From positions 1 through 6,352 of the forward strand of contig CAAGAW010000025.1 of NCBI GenBank assembly GCA_900767465.1: a stretch of 6,352 nt of DNA, written 5' to 3'. Below the pieces are notes generated by a model. That model was given only the letters and a program-made list of their open reading frames with translations. It searched no databases and was not told the origin of the DNA. Source of the stretch: Clostridia bacterium (GTDB taxonomy: Bacteria; Bacillota; Clostridia; Christensenellales; Pumilibacteraceae). How positions within the stretch are numbered: position 1 is the first letter of the stretch; each line of letters starts with the position of its first letter. Shown piece after piece: positions 1 to 5,941 of the stretch. A program made the position numbers and the translations under genes.

Positions 1-34
1 AAAATACATCGAATACGTTAATCGGTGTATTTTT
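1..34 (+). terminator. Terminator-like AT-rich hairpin at the left edge
   Basis: Positions 1-12 pair with 22-33 to give a 12-bp stem with one G-U pair (9/25) and a 9-nt loop (13-21). The descending arm ends in a run of T (30-34), followed by more AT-rich sequence. It most likely ends transcription of an upstream plus-strand gene outside the window. The stem is AT-rich, with only three G-C pairs, so it is weaker than the terminator after thrS. The left edge truncates the view, so a minus-strand role cannot be excluded. Confidence 0.4.
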
Positions 35-60
35 ATTTATACGGAATCGCCTTATTCGGT

Positions 61-82
61 TGAAAATTATCGGAAATTTTCA
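61..82. repeat. 8-bp perfect inverted repeat upstream of the first gene
   Basis: TGAAAATT at 61-68 is repeated as its exact complement AATTTTCA at 75-82, with a 6-nt spacer. No T-run follows, so it is not a standard terminator. It ends about 40 bp before the -10 element at 126-131, so it lies upstream of where a -35 box would be. That position would suit an activator or repressor site. AT-rich dyads of this length can also arise by chance, and no regulator is encoded in the window. Confidence 0.25.
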
Positions 83-122
83 CACTTCGTCGGGGTAACG
101 CAATACAAAATACACATTAGCG

Positions 123-131
123 TGTTATAAT
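123..131 (+). promoter_or_regulatory. Extended -10 promoter of the first gene
   Basis: TGTTATAAT combines a perfect TATAAT (126-131) with the TG of an extended -10 motif (123-124). The expected -35 position (about 103-108, atacaa) does not match TTGACA, which is typical of promoters relying on an extended -10. Transcription would start near 138, giving a leader of about 35 nt before the ATG at 172. Confidence 0.65.
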
Positions 132-171
132 ATGCGTGCAATTGCGGCTACGACCGTTTTGAGAGGTGCGT

Positions 172-1206
172 ATGGAAAAGACCGGAAAGAAACTTCCTTG
201 GTGGGCGATAGTTTTAATCGCGGCGGGCGGCGCGGGCGTTCTTTTCGGGTTGCTCGTTGCCGGAATAAATATTTATTTCCGCGGCGCAGTCGGAGAATAT
301 TACAAGTCGAGCGAAAAGGCGTTCGTTATTCCGAACTCCGACGACGGGTTCGTCGCGCAGGGCATATCGTACGACGACCGGACGGGTTGTTTTTTCGTAA
401 CCGGTTATCAGAACGACAAAACCGCTTCGCCCATCAGTATAGTAAACAGGCAAAACGGCAAAACGATAAAGCGCGTGTCGATGAAACTCGATGACGGTAG
501 TCCGTTTTTAGGACATTCGGGCGGAATAAGCGTCTGCGGCAATTACGTTTACGTTGCCGGCGGAATGGATAAATGTCTGTACGTTTTCTCATACTCCGAT
601 ATAAGCGACGTCGAAAACGGCGATAGCGTTGCGGCGATAGGTAAGTTCGATTTAACGAGCGAAAACGACGGAATAAACGCCGCTTTTACCACGATTTACG
701 ACGGAAAACTTTTAGTAGGCGAGTTTTACCGCGAAAAGAATTACAAGACCGACGAAAGTCATCATATCGAGGTTTGCGGCGGCACGAATCGTGCGATTGC
801 GGTAGCGTTCGAGATCGATCCGGAAGCCGAGTTCGGACTTAAAAATACCGTAGCGGAGGCGTTTTCGCTTCCCGATCAGGTGCAGGGTATGTGTTTCGAC
901 GGCGATAACGTATACGCGTCGTCTTCCTACGGTATGGCTTTTTCGCATATATATAACTTCGATCGCACGCGCGCGACTTCAAGACAGATGAATATTCTGG
1001 GACGGAACGTCACGACTTATTTGCTCGACGACGACTCGCTCGTTTCCGACCGTAAAATCGCGCCCATGTCCGAGGAAATCGAAATCGTCGACGGGCAAAT
1101 GTACGTTATGTGCGAGTCCGCTTCGGACAAATATATTTTCGGGAAGTTTACCGGCGGAAGGTGGTGCTACGCGACCGACCTTGATTTTTTCAAAAAAGCG
1201 GCTTAA
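172..1206 (+). CDS. Membrane-anchored extracytoplasmic beta-propeller-like protein, function unknown
   Basis: The 344-residue protein has a short basic N-terminus (KTGKK), one hydrophobic segment at about residues 9-36, and no further membrane segments, so the rest should lie outside the membrane. No lipobox or clear signal peptidase site is visible, so a signal anchor is more likely than secretion. The body is rich in short beta-strand blocks that recur with spacing like propeller blades: QGISYD (63-68), GHSGGISV (114-121) followed by YVYVAGG, LLVGEFY (180-186), DESHH (194-198), VQGMCF (237-242) and APMSEEIEIV (297-306) followed by MYVMCES. The DESHH, QGM and PMSE blocks look like conserved family signatures, but I cannot assign a catalytic function. 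I chose ATG 172 over GTG 166 because GAGAGG (161-166) sits 5 nt before it, while GTG 166 would overlap that site. The gene has its own promoter and no partner in the window. A binding or sensing role is possible but unproven. Confidence 0.8.
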   Translation: MEKTGKKLPWWAIVLIAAGGAGVLFGLLVAGINIYFRGAVGEYYKSSEKAFVIPNSDDGFVAQGISYDDRTGCFFVTGYQNDKTASPISIVNRQNGKTIKRVSMKLDDGSPFLGHSGGISVCGNYVYVAGGMDKCLYVFSYSDISDVENGDSVAAIGKFDLTSENDGINAAFTTIYDGKLLVGEFYREKNYKTDESHHIEVCGGTNRAIAVAFEIDPEAEFGLKNTVAEAFSLPDQVQGMCFDGDNVYASSSYGMAFSHIYNFDRTRATSRQMNILGRNVTTYLLDDDSLVSDRKIAPMSEEIEIVDGQMYVMCESASDKYIFGKFTGGRWCYATDLDFFKKAA

Positions 1207-1251
1207 ACCCGCCGCGGCGGTTAAAAAATTGCGTTCACCCCGCGTAAAGAT

Positions 1252-1280
1252 TTGACTTTGTTTTTTTGCGGTGCTATAAT
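1252..1280 (+). promoter_or_regulatory. Promoter of the T-box leader and thrS
   Basis: TTGACT (1252-1257) and a perfect TATAAT (1275-1280) are separated by exactly 17 nt, and TG at 1272-1273 adds an extended -10. This is near consensus for sigma-A, so initiation should be strong and constitutive, leaving control to the T-box downstream. The start site is predicted near 1286-1288. Confidence 0.9.
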
Positions 1281-1286
1281 ATGGTA

Positions 1287-1518
1287 AAGCGTTGAAGGAA
1301 AAGAGTATCCGAACGAAAGCGATTGAAAGAGAGAGGAGTCGCGGCTGAAAACTTCTCATTCGTCCGTCGGAGAAAACCGTTCCCGAGCGAAACGTTGAAA
1401 TTACAGTATGCGTTTCCGTCCGCCCGCGTCAAGGGCTAAAGAGTTAAAATTCAAGGTGGAACCGTGCTTTCTCAGGCACCCTTGAAGGCGATTTGCCTTT
1501 GAGGGCGTTTTATTTTAT
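1287..1518 (+). promoter_or_regulatory. T-box riboswitch, threonine-specific, controlling thrS
   Basis: This leader senses uncharged tRNA-Thr. Stem I can be folded by eye. GGAA (1297-1300) pairs with UUCC (1380-1383). Next comes a specifier loop with AAGAGUA (1301-1307) facing GAAAACCG (1372-1379). Above it UCCGA (1308-1312) pairs with UCGGA (1367-1371). The specifier is ACC (1376-1378), a threonine codon, followed by the expected purine. An AGAGAG motif (about 1328-1333) precedes the distal hairpin GAGGAGU/ACUUCUC (1333-1339/1351-1357), whose loop contains GGCUGAAA. GCCC/GGGC (1422-1425/1433-1436) may be stem III. The antiterminator pairs UUCAAGG (1450-1456) with CCUUGAA (1480-1486) around the 7-nt bulge UGGAACC (1457-1463), with GUGC/GCAC above it. 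The UGGA should pair with a tRNA 3' end reading UCCA. The 3' strand of the antiterminator is also the 5' strand of the terminator, so the two are exclusive. Exact ends are approximate. Confidence 0.93.
1479..1515 (+). terminator. Regulated intrinsic terminator of the T-box leader
   Basis: CCCUUGAAGGC (1479-1489) pairs with GCCUUUGAGGG (1495-1505) as an 11-bp stem with two G-U pairs and the loop GAUUU, followed by TTTTATTTT (1508-1516). Residues 1480-1486 are shared with the antiterminator, which explains the switch: without tRNA bound, this hairpin forms and transcription stops about 20 nt before the thrS ATG. Confidence 0.88.
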
Positions 1519-1532
1519 TCAAGGAGCAGACT

Positions 1533-3296
1533 ATGAAAATCATCTACAACGACGGCAGTCAGGGCGAGTGTCCGGCGGACGAGGAACTCCACGTTCTTCG
1601 CCATTCGGCGGCGCACATTATGGCGCAGGCGATCAAGCGGCTTTATCCCGAAGCGGACTTCGCCTACGGTCCCGCGAACGAAAAAGGTTTTTATTACGAC
1701 GTGGATCTCGGCGATCGTAAACTTTCCGACGAGGATCTTGCCGCGATCGAAAAGGAAATGAAGAAGATCGTAAAAGAGAATCTTCCGTTCAAAGCGTTCG
1801 TTCTGCCGCGCGAAGAGGCGATAAAACTCATGCAGGAGCGCGGGGAGAAGTACAAAGTCGAGCATATCGGCGATCTCGATCCCGACGCAAAAATCAGTTT
1901 TTATCAGCAGGGCGAGTATATCGATATGTGCGTAGGTCCGCATATCGCGTATACCAAAGCGCTCAAAGCGTTCAAAATTCTCGGTCAGAGCGGCGCGTAC
2001 TGGAAAAACGACAGCAACAACAAAATGCTTACCCGCGTTAAGGGTACCGCGTTCAGGACTCAGCAGGAACTCGACGATTACATTCGCATGCTCGAAGAGG
2101 CGGAAAAACGCGATCATCGCCGCATCGGTAAGGAAATGGGCTTGTTTATGCTTTGCGACGAAGCCCCCGGATTCCCGTTCTTCCTCCCTAAGGGTATGGC
2201 TATCAAAAACGCTCTTATCGACTACTGGCGCGAAATCCATTATCGCGACGGTTACGTAGAGGTTTCTACGCCGCTTATCATGAATCGTCATCTCTGGGAA
2301 ACGAGCGGTCACTGGGATCACTACAAAGACAATATGTACTCGACGATCATCGACGACGAAGTTTATTGCGTCAAGCCGATGAACTGCCCGGGCGGCGTTA
2401 TGGTTTACCGCTCCAAGCCCCATAGTTATCGCGAACTTCCTATGAGAGTGGGCGAACTCGGACTCGTTCATCGTCACGAACTCAAAGGCGCGCTCCACGG
2501 GCTTTTCCGCGTCCGTTGCTTTACGCAGGACGACGCACATATCTTTATGACGCGCGAGCAGATCACCGACGAGATCGTCGGAGTCGTTCACCTTATCAAC
2601 GAGGTCTACACTAAATTCGGATTCAAGTATTCGGTCGAACTTTCCACCCGCCCCGAAAACAGTATGGGCAGCGACGAGGACTGGGAGGCGGCAACGCAGG
2701 GACTTATCACCGCGCTCGACAAACTCGGTCTTCCGTACACGATCAACGAGGGCGACGGCGCGTTCTACGGTCCGAAAATCGACTTCCACCTCGAAGACAC
2801 ACTCGGCAGAACGTGGCAGTGCGGAACGATCCAACTCGACTTCCAGATGCCGCTCAATTTTGAACTCGAATATACCGACGCGGACGGCGAGAAAAAACGC
2901 CCGATTATGGTCCACCGCGTTTGCTACGGTTCGATCGAACGTTTTATCGGTATTATTACCGAGCATTTCGCGGGCAAGTTCCCCACGTGGCTTGCTCCCA
3001 CGCAAGTTAAAATCCTGCCCGTTTCCGAGAAGTACCGTGATTACGCGAAGAAGATTAACGACCGCCTTGCAAATGACAAAGTTCGCGTAGAGACGGACGA
3101 GAGAAACGAGAAAATCGGATATATGATCCGTGAAGCGCAGGTTATCGACCGCGTACCGTATATGCTTATCGTCGGACAGAAAGAAGAGGAGGACGGCACC
3201 GTTTCCGTTCGCAGCCGCGACACGGGCGAAACGGTTACCATGCCGCTTGACGAATTCGTGGCAAAACTCGAAAAAGAGATCCGCGACAGAGTTTAA
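1533..3296 (+). CDS. thrS: Threonyl-tRNA synthetase, form lacking the N-terminal TGS domain
   Basis: This class II synthetase joins threonine to tRNA-Thr in the cytoplasm, using ATP. The protein has 587 residues against 642 in E. coli, and key residues align with the E. coli enzyme at a near-constant offset of 49-50. The editing domain (about 14-170) carries H24, H28, C133 and H137 (E. coli H73, H77, C182, H186), so serine proofreading should be intact. The catalytic core (about 195-480) has motif 2 in HRHELKGALHGLFRVRCF, the zinc ligands C285 (MNCPGG), H336 (TQDDAHIF) and H461, and motif 3 in YGSIERF. The anticodon-binding domain spans about 490-587. The TGS domain is missing: the editing domain begins almost at once, and only MKIIYNDGSQ resembles the first strand of a TGS domain. 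ATG 1533 is firm because AAGGAG (1521-1526) lies 6 nt before it and the leader terminator ends just upstream. Expression is controlled by the T-box. Motif 2 and motif 3 each have a cysteine (C329, C464) not found in E. coli. Confidence 0.97.
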   Translation: MKIIYNDGSQGECPADEELHVLRHSAAHIMAQAIKRLYPEADFAYGPANEKGFYYDVDLGDRKLSDEDLAAIEKEMKKIVKENLPFKAFVLPREEAIKLMQERGEKYKVEHIGDLDPDAKISFYQQGEYIDMCVGPHIAYTKALKAFKILGQSGAYWKNDSNNKMLTRVKGTAFRTQQELDDYIRMLEEAEKRDHRRIGKEMGLFMLCDEAPGFPFFLPKGMAIKNALIDYWREIHYRDGYVEVSTPLIMNRHLWETSGHWDHYKDNMYSTIIDDEVYCVKPMNCPGGVMVYRSKPHSYRELPMRVGELGLVHRHELKGALHGLFRVRCFTQDDAHIFMTREQITDEIVGVVHLINEVYTKFGFKYSVELSTRPENSMGSDEDWEAATQGLITALDKLGLPYTINEGDGAFYGPKIDFHLEDTLGRTWQCGTIQLDFQMPLNFELEYTDADGEKKRPIMVHRVCYGSIERFIGIITEHFAGKFPTWLAPTQVKILPVSEKYRDYAKKINDRLANDKVRVETDERNEKIGYMIREAQVIDRVPYMLIVGQKEEEDGTVSVRSRDTGETVTMPLDEFVAKLEKEIRDRV

Positions 3297-3307
3297 CCGA
3301 ATAAATT

Positions 3308-3342
3308 AAAAGCGCGTCGGCTGTAACGTCGGCGCGCTTTTT
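3308..3342. terminator. Strong intrinsic terminator between convergent genes, probably bidirectional
   Basis: Positions 3308-3321 pair with 3328-3341 as a 14-bp stem with two G-U pairs and the loop TGTAAC. The core is GC-rich (AGCGCG against CGCGCT). On the plus strand it ends in TTTTT (3338-3342), only 11 nt after the thrS stop. Read on the minus strand it ends in TTTT and then AATTTAT, and lies about 22 nt after the hydrolase stop. It should end thrS efficiently and probably also the opposing operon. Confidence 0.88.
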
Positions 3343-3363
3343 GTATATGTTCCGGTGCAGTTT

Positions 3364-4344
3364 TTACTTGTCGAAAAAGGCGAGTAAGTCGCCGAAATAT
3401 TCGCGGGCTACGGGGTCGGCAGAACCGTAAATTTCGTGCTTCGCGTCGTTAAAAACCTTATACGTACATGCGTTTATGCGACGCGCGAGTTTTATCTGAG
3501 GTTTTTTTCTTACGATAGTGTCGCGCCCTGCAATCGCTATAAACGTACGCGCTTTAATCTTTTCGGGTTCGCCGCGTTTAAGGATTCTTTTGCCTACAAC
3601 GAGTGAATTGTTTACCCAACCGTAAGTACACGAATAATTTTGGTAATCGGCGTTTGCGCGCTTGATTTCATTGTATTCGTTAAATCGCGCTTCGGACGTT
3701 TTTGCCGAATCTTCAAACTTTTCGTAACCGGGATATTCTCCCGAAATAAACGCACGTTTTTTGTTTTTACCGAATAATATTGCGGTGCGCGTTATCAATC
3801 GCCCCATCCATACAGGAACGCCGCCCGTACACGGAACGATCATGGGCGAGGACAAAAAGATTTTTTTGAAAACGTCGGGATTTTTCTCGGCGTAAAGCAG
3901 TCCGACCGCGCAACCCATCGAGTGGGCGAGCAGATACAGATCGCCGTTCTGTTCCGAGCGTACGAGATTTACGAAAATCCCGAAATCGTCTACGTATTCG
4001 TCGAATTTATCTACGTGTGTAAGCGTTTTATCGGCAACGGCGCGGTAGGAAAGCGCGTGTCCGCGATGCTCGATAATATAAACGTTATAGCCGTCGTTGA
4101 GAAGATAATACGCCGTTTCGTGCCATTTTTCCGCCGATTCGGTAAATCCGTGCGAAATTATTACCGTCGCTTTCGGCTTCGGATCGTTCGGCGTGAGGGC
4201 GTATTTAACGTAATGAAGCGACTTTCCGTCGTATCCGTCGAAATACCCGTCGCTGCGCCGCGCGTTTATATAAGGTAAAACGCGGTTTTTCATTTCGGCC
4301 GGGTAATCGGATTCGGGTATAAAAATTTCGTTGAGGTCGGTCAT
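3364..4344 (-). CDS. Alpha/beta hydrolase, lysophospholipase / monoacylglycerol lipase-like (Hydrolase_4 / S33 type)
   Basis: The 326-residue protein is a probable serine esterase or lipase. The catalytic triad is readable: S142 in the nucleophile elbow AHSMG (140-144), D275 in AGRDTIV and H303 in DAKHEIYG. The oxyanion-hole HG motif is at 65-66 (SHGFTES), and EHRGHALS at about 92-99 is typical of the monoacylglycerol lipase/PldB group. The HE pair after the triad histidine is also a PldB-like trait. The region between about 170 and 250 forms the variable lid, which sets substrate choice and cannot be read by eye. There is no signal peptide or membrane segment, so it is cytoplasmic or peripheral. 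It is the second gene of an operon: its ATG follows the transporter stop by 4 nt, and its GGAG ribosome binding site lies in the last transporter codons, implying translational coupling. Substrate could be a lysophospholipid, monoacylglycerol or another small ester. The fold and triad are near certain, the substrate is not. Confidence 0.9.
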   Translation of the reverse strand: MTDLNEIFIPESDYPAEMKNRVLPYINARRSDGYFDGYDGKSLHYVKYALTPNDPKPKATVIISHGFTESAEKWHETAYYLLNDGYNVYIIEHRGHALSYRAVADKTLTHVDKFDEYVDDFGIFVNLVRSEQNGDLYLLAHSMGCAVGLLYAEKNPDVFKKIFLSSPMIVPCTGGVPVWMGRLITRTAILFGKNKKRAFISGEYPGYEKFEDSAKTSEARFNEYNEIKRANADYQNYSCTYGWVNNSLVVGKRILKRGEPEKIKARTFIAIAGRDTIVRKKPQIKLARRINACTYKVFNDAKHEIYGSADPVAREYFGDLLAFFDK

Positions 4345-4348
4345 GGTA

Positions 4349-5737
4349 TTACTCCGCGGCGTTTTCGTTCGCGTCCTCGGACGGGACTACCGTAGCAGTG
4401 GATAGGTCGGCAGTTGCGGCGGCGTTTGTAATTTTACCCATGACGAGTTTTTCGTTGTAGAGTAGAAACAAAACCGCGCCGATCAGGCAGAACACTGTGG
4501 CGACTATCGCGGTCGCTCGGTATGAAAATTCGGTTTGCGAGACCGTCATGGACGTAAACACGAGCAGCGATAACGCTTGCCCCATTTTCATAGCAAACGT
4601 GCGGGCGGCAAAGAACATGCCGCTTCGCCGTTCGCCCGATTCGATCGCGTCCGCTTCGGCGATGTCCGCAACGACCGCTTGCGGCAAAATTCCGAGTATC
4701 GCCATCGGAACGCCCGCGGCAACCGCGATGATATACCCCCAAACCATTCCTTCGCCGCAGAATACGGTAATAAGGAACACGAGCGCGTACGCGAAGAATC
4801 CCGTCACGATCAGTTTTTTCTTGCCGAGTTTAGGCGCAAGTTTATTTACGGCAGGGTATAGGCTAAGGCTTACCACCGTCATAATAACTGTAAGTATAAA
4901 CGAGTTGCCTTCGTCCGCGTGCATAAGGCGGGTGATGTAGAACGCAAGCCCGGTCTGGAATAAAGTTACGGCGAAAAAGTAGATGACGTCAGAATATACG
5001 AATCTGCGGAATTGTCCGTTTTTGAAGGACTTGAAGAGGGAAGAAAACGCTTTTGTTTTCACCGGAACGGACAAGATGTAATCGCGCTCTTTTATAAGGA
5101 ACGACGGAACGAGCATTGCAATCGCGGCAATTGCGGCGAGTATCGCTATGGCTACGCGTACCGAGTTCGCGCGACCGAGAGAGGACTCGAAAAGTCCCGC
5201 GAGATTCGGAAGAAGATACGCAACCGAAAAGCCGGCAATGTACGTAAAAGATATATACGTAGATACGTTTATGCGATTTTTTTGAGTGTCGCCGAGTTCC
5301 GCGATAAGCGCGTTGTACGGCGTGCAGTATATCGTCATAAACAGGTAAAACAGCATCAGCGTTACGAACAGAATTACGTCGTTGACTACGACGTTTCCCG
5401 TTTGCGGAAGTGCGAACACTCCAACGGTAATCGCGGCAAACGGGATAGCGATGATTTTCATAAACGGGATTCGTCGCCCGCCCTTAAAGTTACTTGCGTC
5501 CGACCAGCCCGCAATCAGCGGGTCTGTTACCGCGTCGAAAATTCTGCCGATCGCGGTTATTATTCCGAATAAGGTCAGACCGAGAAAGAGCGGTTGAGTG
5601 CTGATAAAAGACGAAAATGCCGCGTTTTCTCCCGTGTAGTAGTAAACCATCCAGCTGCTGATTATTCCGGACAGTAAACTCCAACCGAATTGTCCTACGG
5701 CAAAAATCCACAAGATCTTGTTAGTGATTTTTTTCAT
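4349..5737 (-). CDS. MelB-type transporter, GPH (glycoside-pentoside-hexuronide:cation symporter) family, MFS
   Basis: The 462-residue protein has about 12 hydrophobic segments (roughly 7-33, 49-70, 92-110, 118-137, 160-182, 192-214, 246-270, 278-296, 307-325, 331-357, 372-398, 405-427) and fits the major facilitator fold. The family signature is in the helix 2 to loop 2-3 region, GRIFDAVTDPLIAG (64-77) then GGRR. D68 and D72 fall where MelB has its cation and sugar aspartates (D55, D59). CTPYNALIAEL (138-148) matches the MelB PYgaL motif, and GERRSGMFFA followed by K384 matches the helix XI region with the conserved lysine. The C-terminal 30 residues are a polar, Ala/Thr/Glu-rich cytoplasmic tail. 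Family members usually import sugars with Na+ or H+, but the relative MFSD2A carries lysophospholipids, so the lipase-like partner makes a non-sugar cargo possible. It is the first gene of its operon. GGGGA lies about 7 nt before the ATG, and the promoter is at 5773-5801. Cargo is unknown. Confidence 0.92.
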   Translation of the reverse strand: MKKITNKILWIFAVGQFGWSLLSGIISSWMVYYYTGENAAFSSFISTQPLFLGLTLFGIITAIGRIFDAVTDPLIAGWSDASNFKGGRRIPFMKIIAIPFAAITVGVFALPQTGNVVVNDVILFVTLMLFYLFMTIYCTPYNALIAELGDTQKNRINVSTYISFTYIAGFSVAYLLPNLAGLFESSLGRANSVRVAIAILAAIAAIAMLVPSFLIKERDYILSVPVKTKAFSSLFKSFKNGQFRRFVYSDVIYFFAVTLFQTGLAFYITRLMHADEGNSFILTVIMTVVSLSLYPAVNKLAPKLGKKKLIVTGFFAYALVFLITVFCGEGMVWGYIIAVAAGVPMAILGILPQAVVADIAEADAIESGERRSGMFFAARTFAMKMGQALSLLVFTSMTVSQTEFSYRATAIVATVFCLIGAVLFLLYNEKLVMGKITNAAATADLSTATVVPSEDANENAAE

Positions 5738-5772
5738 AACGTTCCCCGATTAGTGTTGTTATTATTGACTAT

Positions 5773-5801
5773 AGTATATCCTCTTTTGTCTGTGCTGTCA
5801 A
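5773..5801 (-). promoter_or_regulatory. Consensus promoter of the transporter-hydrolase operon
   Basis: On the minus strand, a perfect TTGACA (5801-5796) and TATACT (5778-5773) are separated by exactly 17 nt. Transcription should start near 5766, giving a leader of about 30 nt. The sequence just upstream of the -35 box is AT-rich (around 5812-5826), which could act as an UP element. A short palindrome, ACTATAGT (5768-5775), overlaps the -10/start region but is too short to call an operator. Confidence 0.9.
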
Positions 5802-5941
5802 GACTTGAATGCGAAAAATTTATTGTGACGGTGCTGTATTCGTCGAGTGAAGGATTTAGTGACAAAAAGATAAAACCCGTTTTCTTTTTTGTTTGAGGCT
5901 GGGCGTATGTCGCTATTCTTCTTGATCGGGAGCGACGGATT

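Noticed and set aside
132..494. A plus-strand frame starting at ATG 132, overlapping the first gene
   Set aside because: It begins at the -10 box, has no ribosome binding site, is very Arg-rich and low in hydrophobic content, and is a shifted frame of the real gene at 172.
1198..1222. GC-rich palindromic sequence after the first gene (GCGGC/GCCGC and CCGC/GCGG)
   Set aside because: Considered as a terminator, but the plus strand has an A-run rather than a T-run after it, and the alternative stems are only 4-5 bp. I could not decide a function.
1351..1353. ACU as an alternative T-box specifier codon
   Set aside because: It lies in the paired distal stem (1351-1357 with 1333-1339) and is followed by U rather than a purine. 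ACC at 1376-1378 sits in the proper loop.
1515..3005. A 496-codon open frame on the minus strand across thrS
   Set aside because: It is the antisense shadow of thrS, lying almost wholly inside a gene with complete family motifs. It shows no recognisable domain and arises from thrS codon bias.
5012..5572. A plus-strand frame of 186 codons inside the transporter gene
   Set aside because: Its product is Arg/Lys/Tyr-rich without domain features, and it is antisense to a gene with clear GPH motifs.
5690..5896. A 68-codon plus-strand frame with a hydrophobic stretch, ending just before the integrase remnant
   Set aside because: Its 5' part is antisense to the transporter start and promoter. It shows no integrase-like sequence, so it is not the missing integrase N-terminus.
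5738..5896. Search for attachment-site direct repeats or a tRNA near the integrase fragment
   Set aside because: No tRNA-like sequence and no convincing direct repeat was seen between this stretch and the right end of the window.
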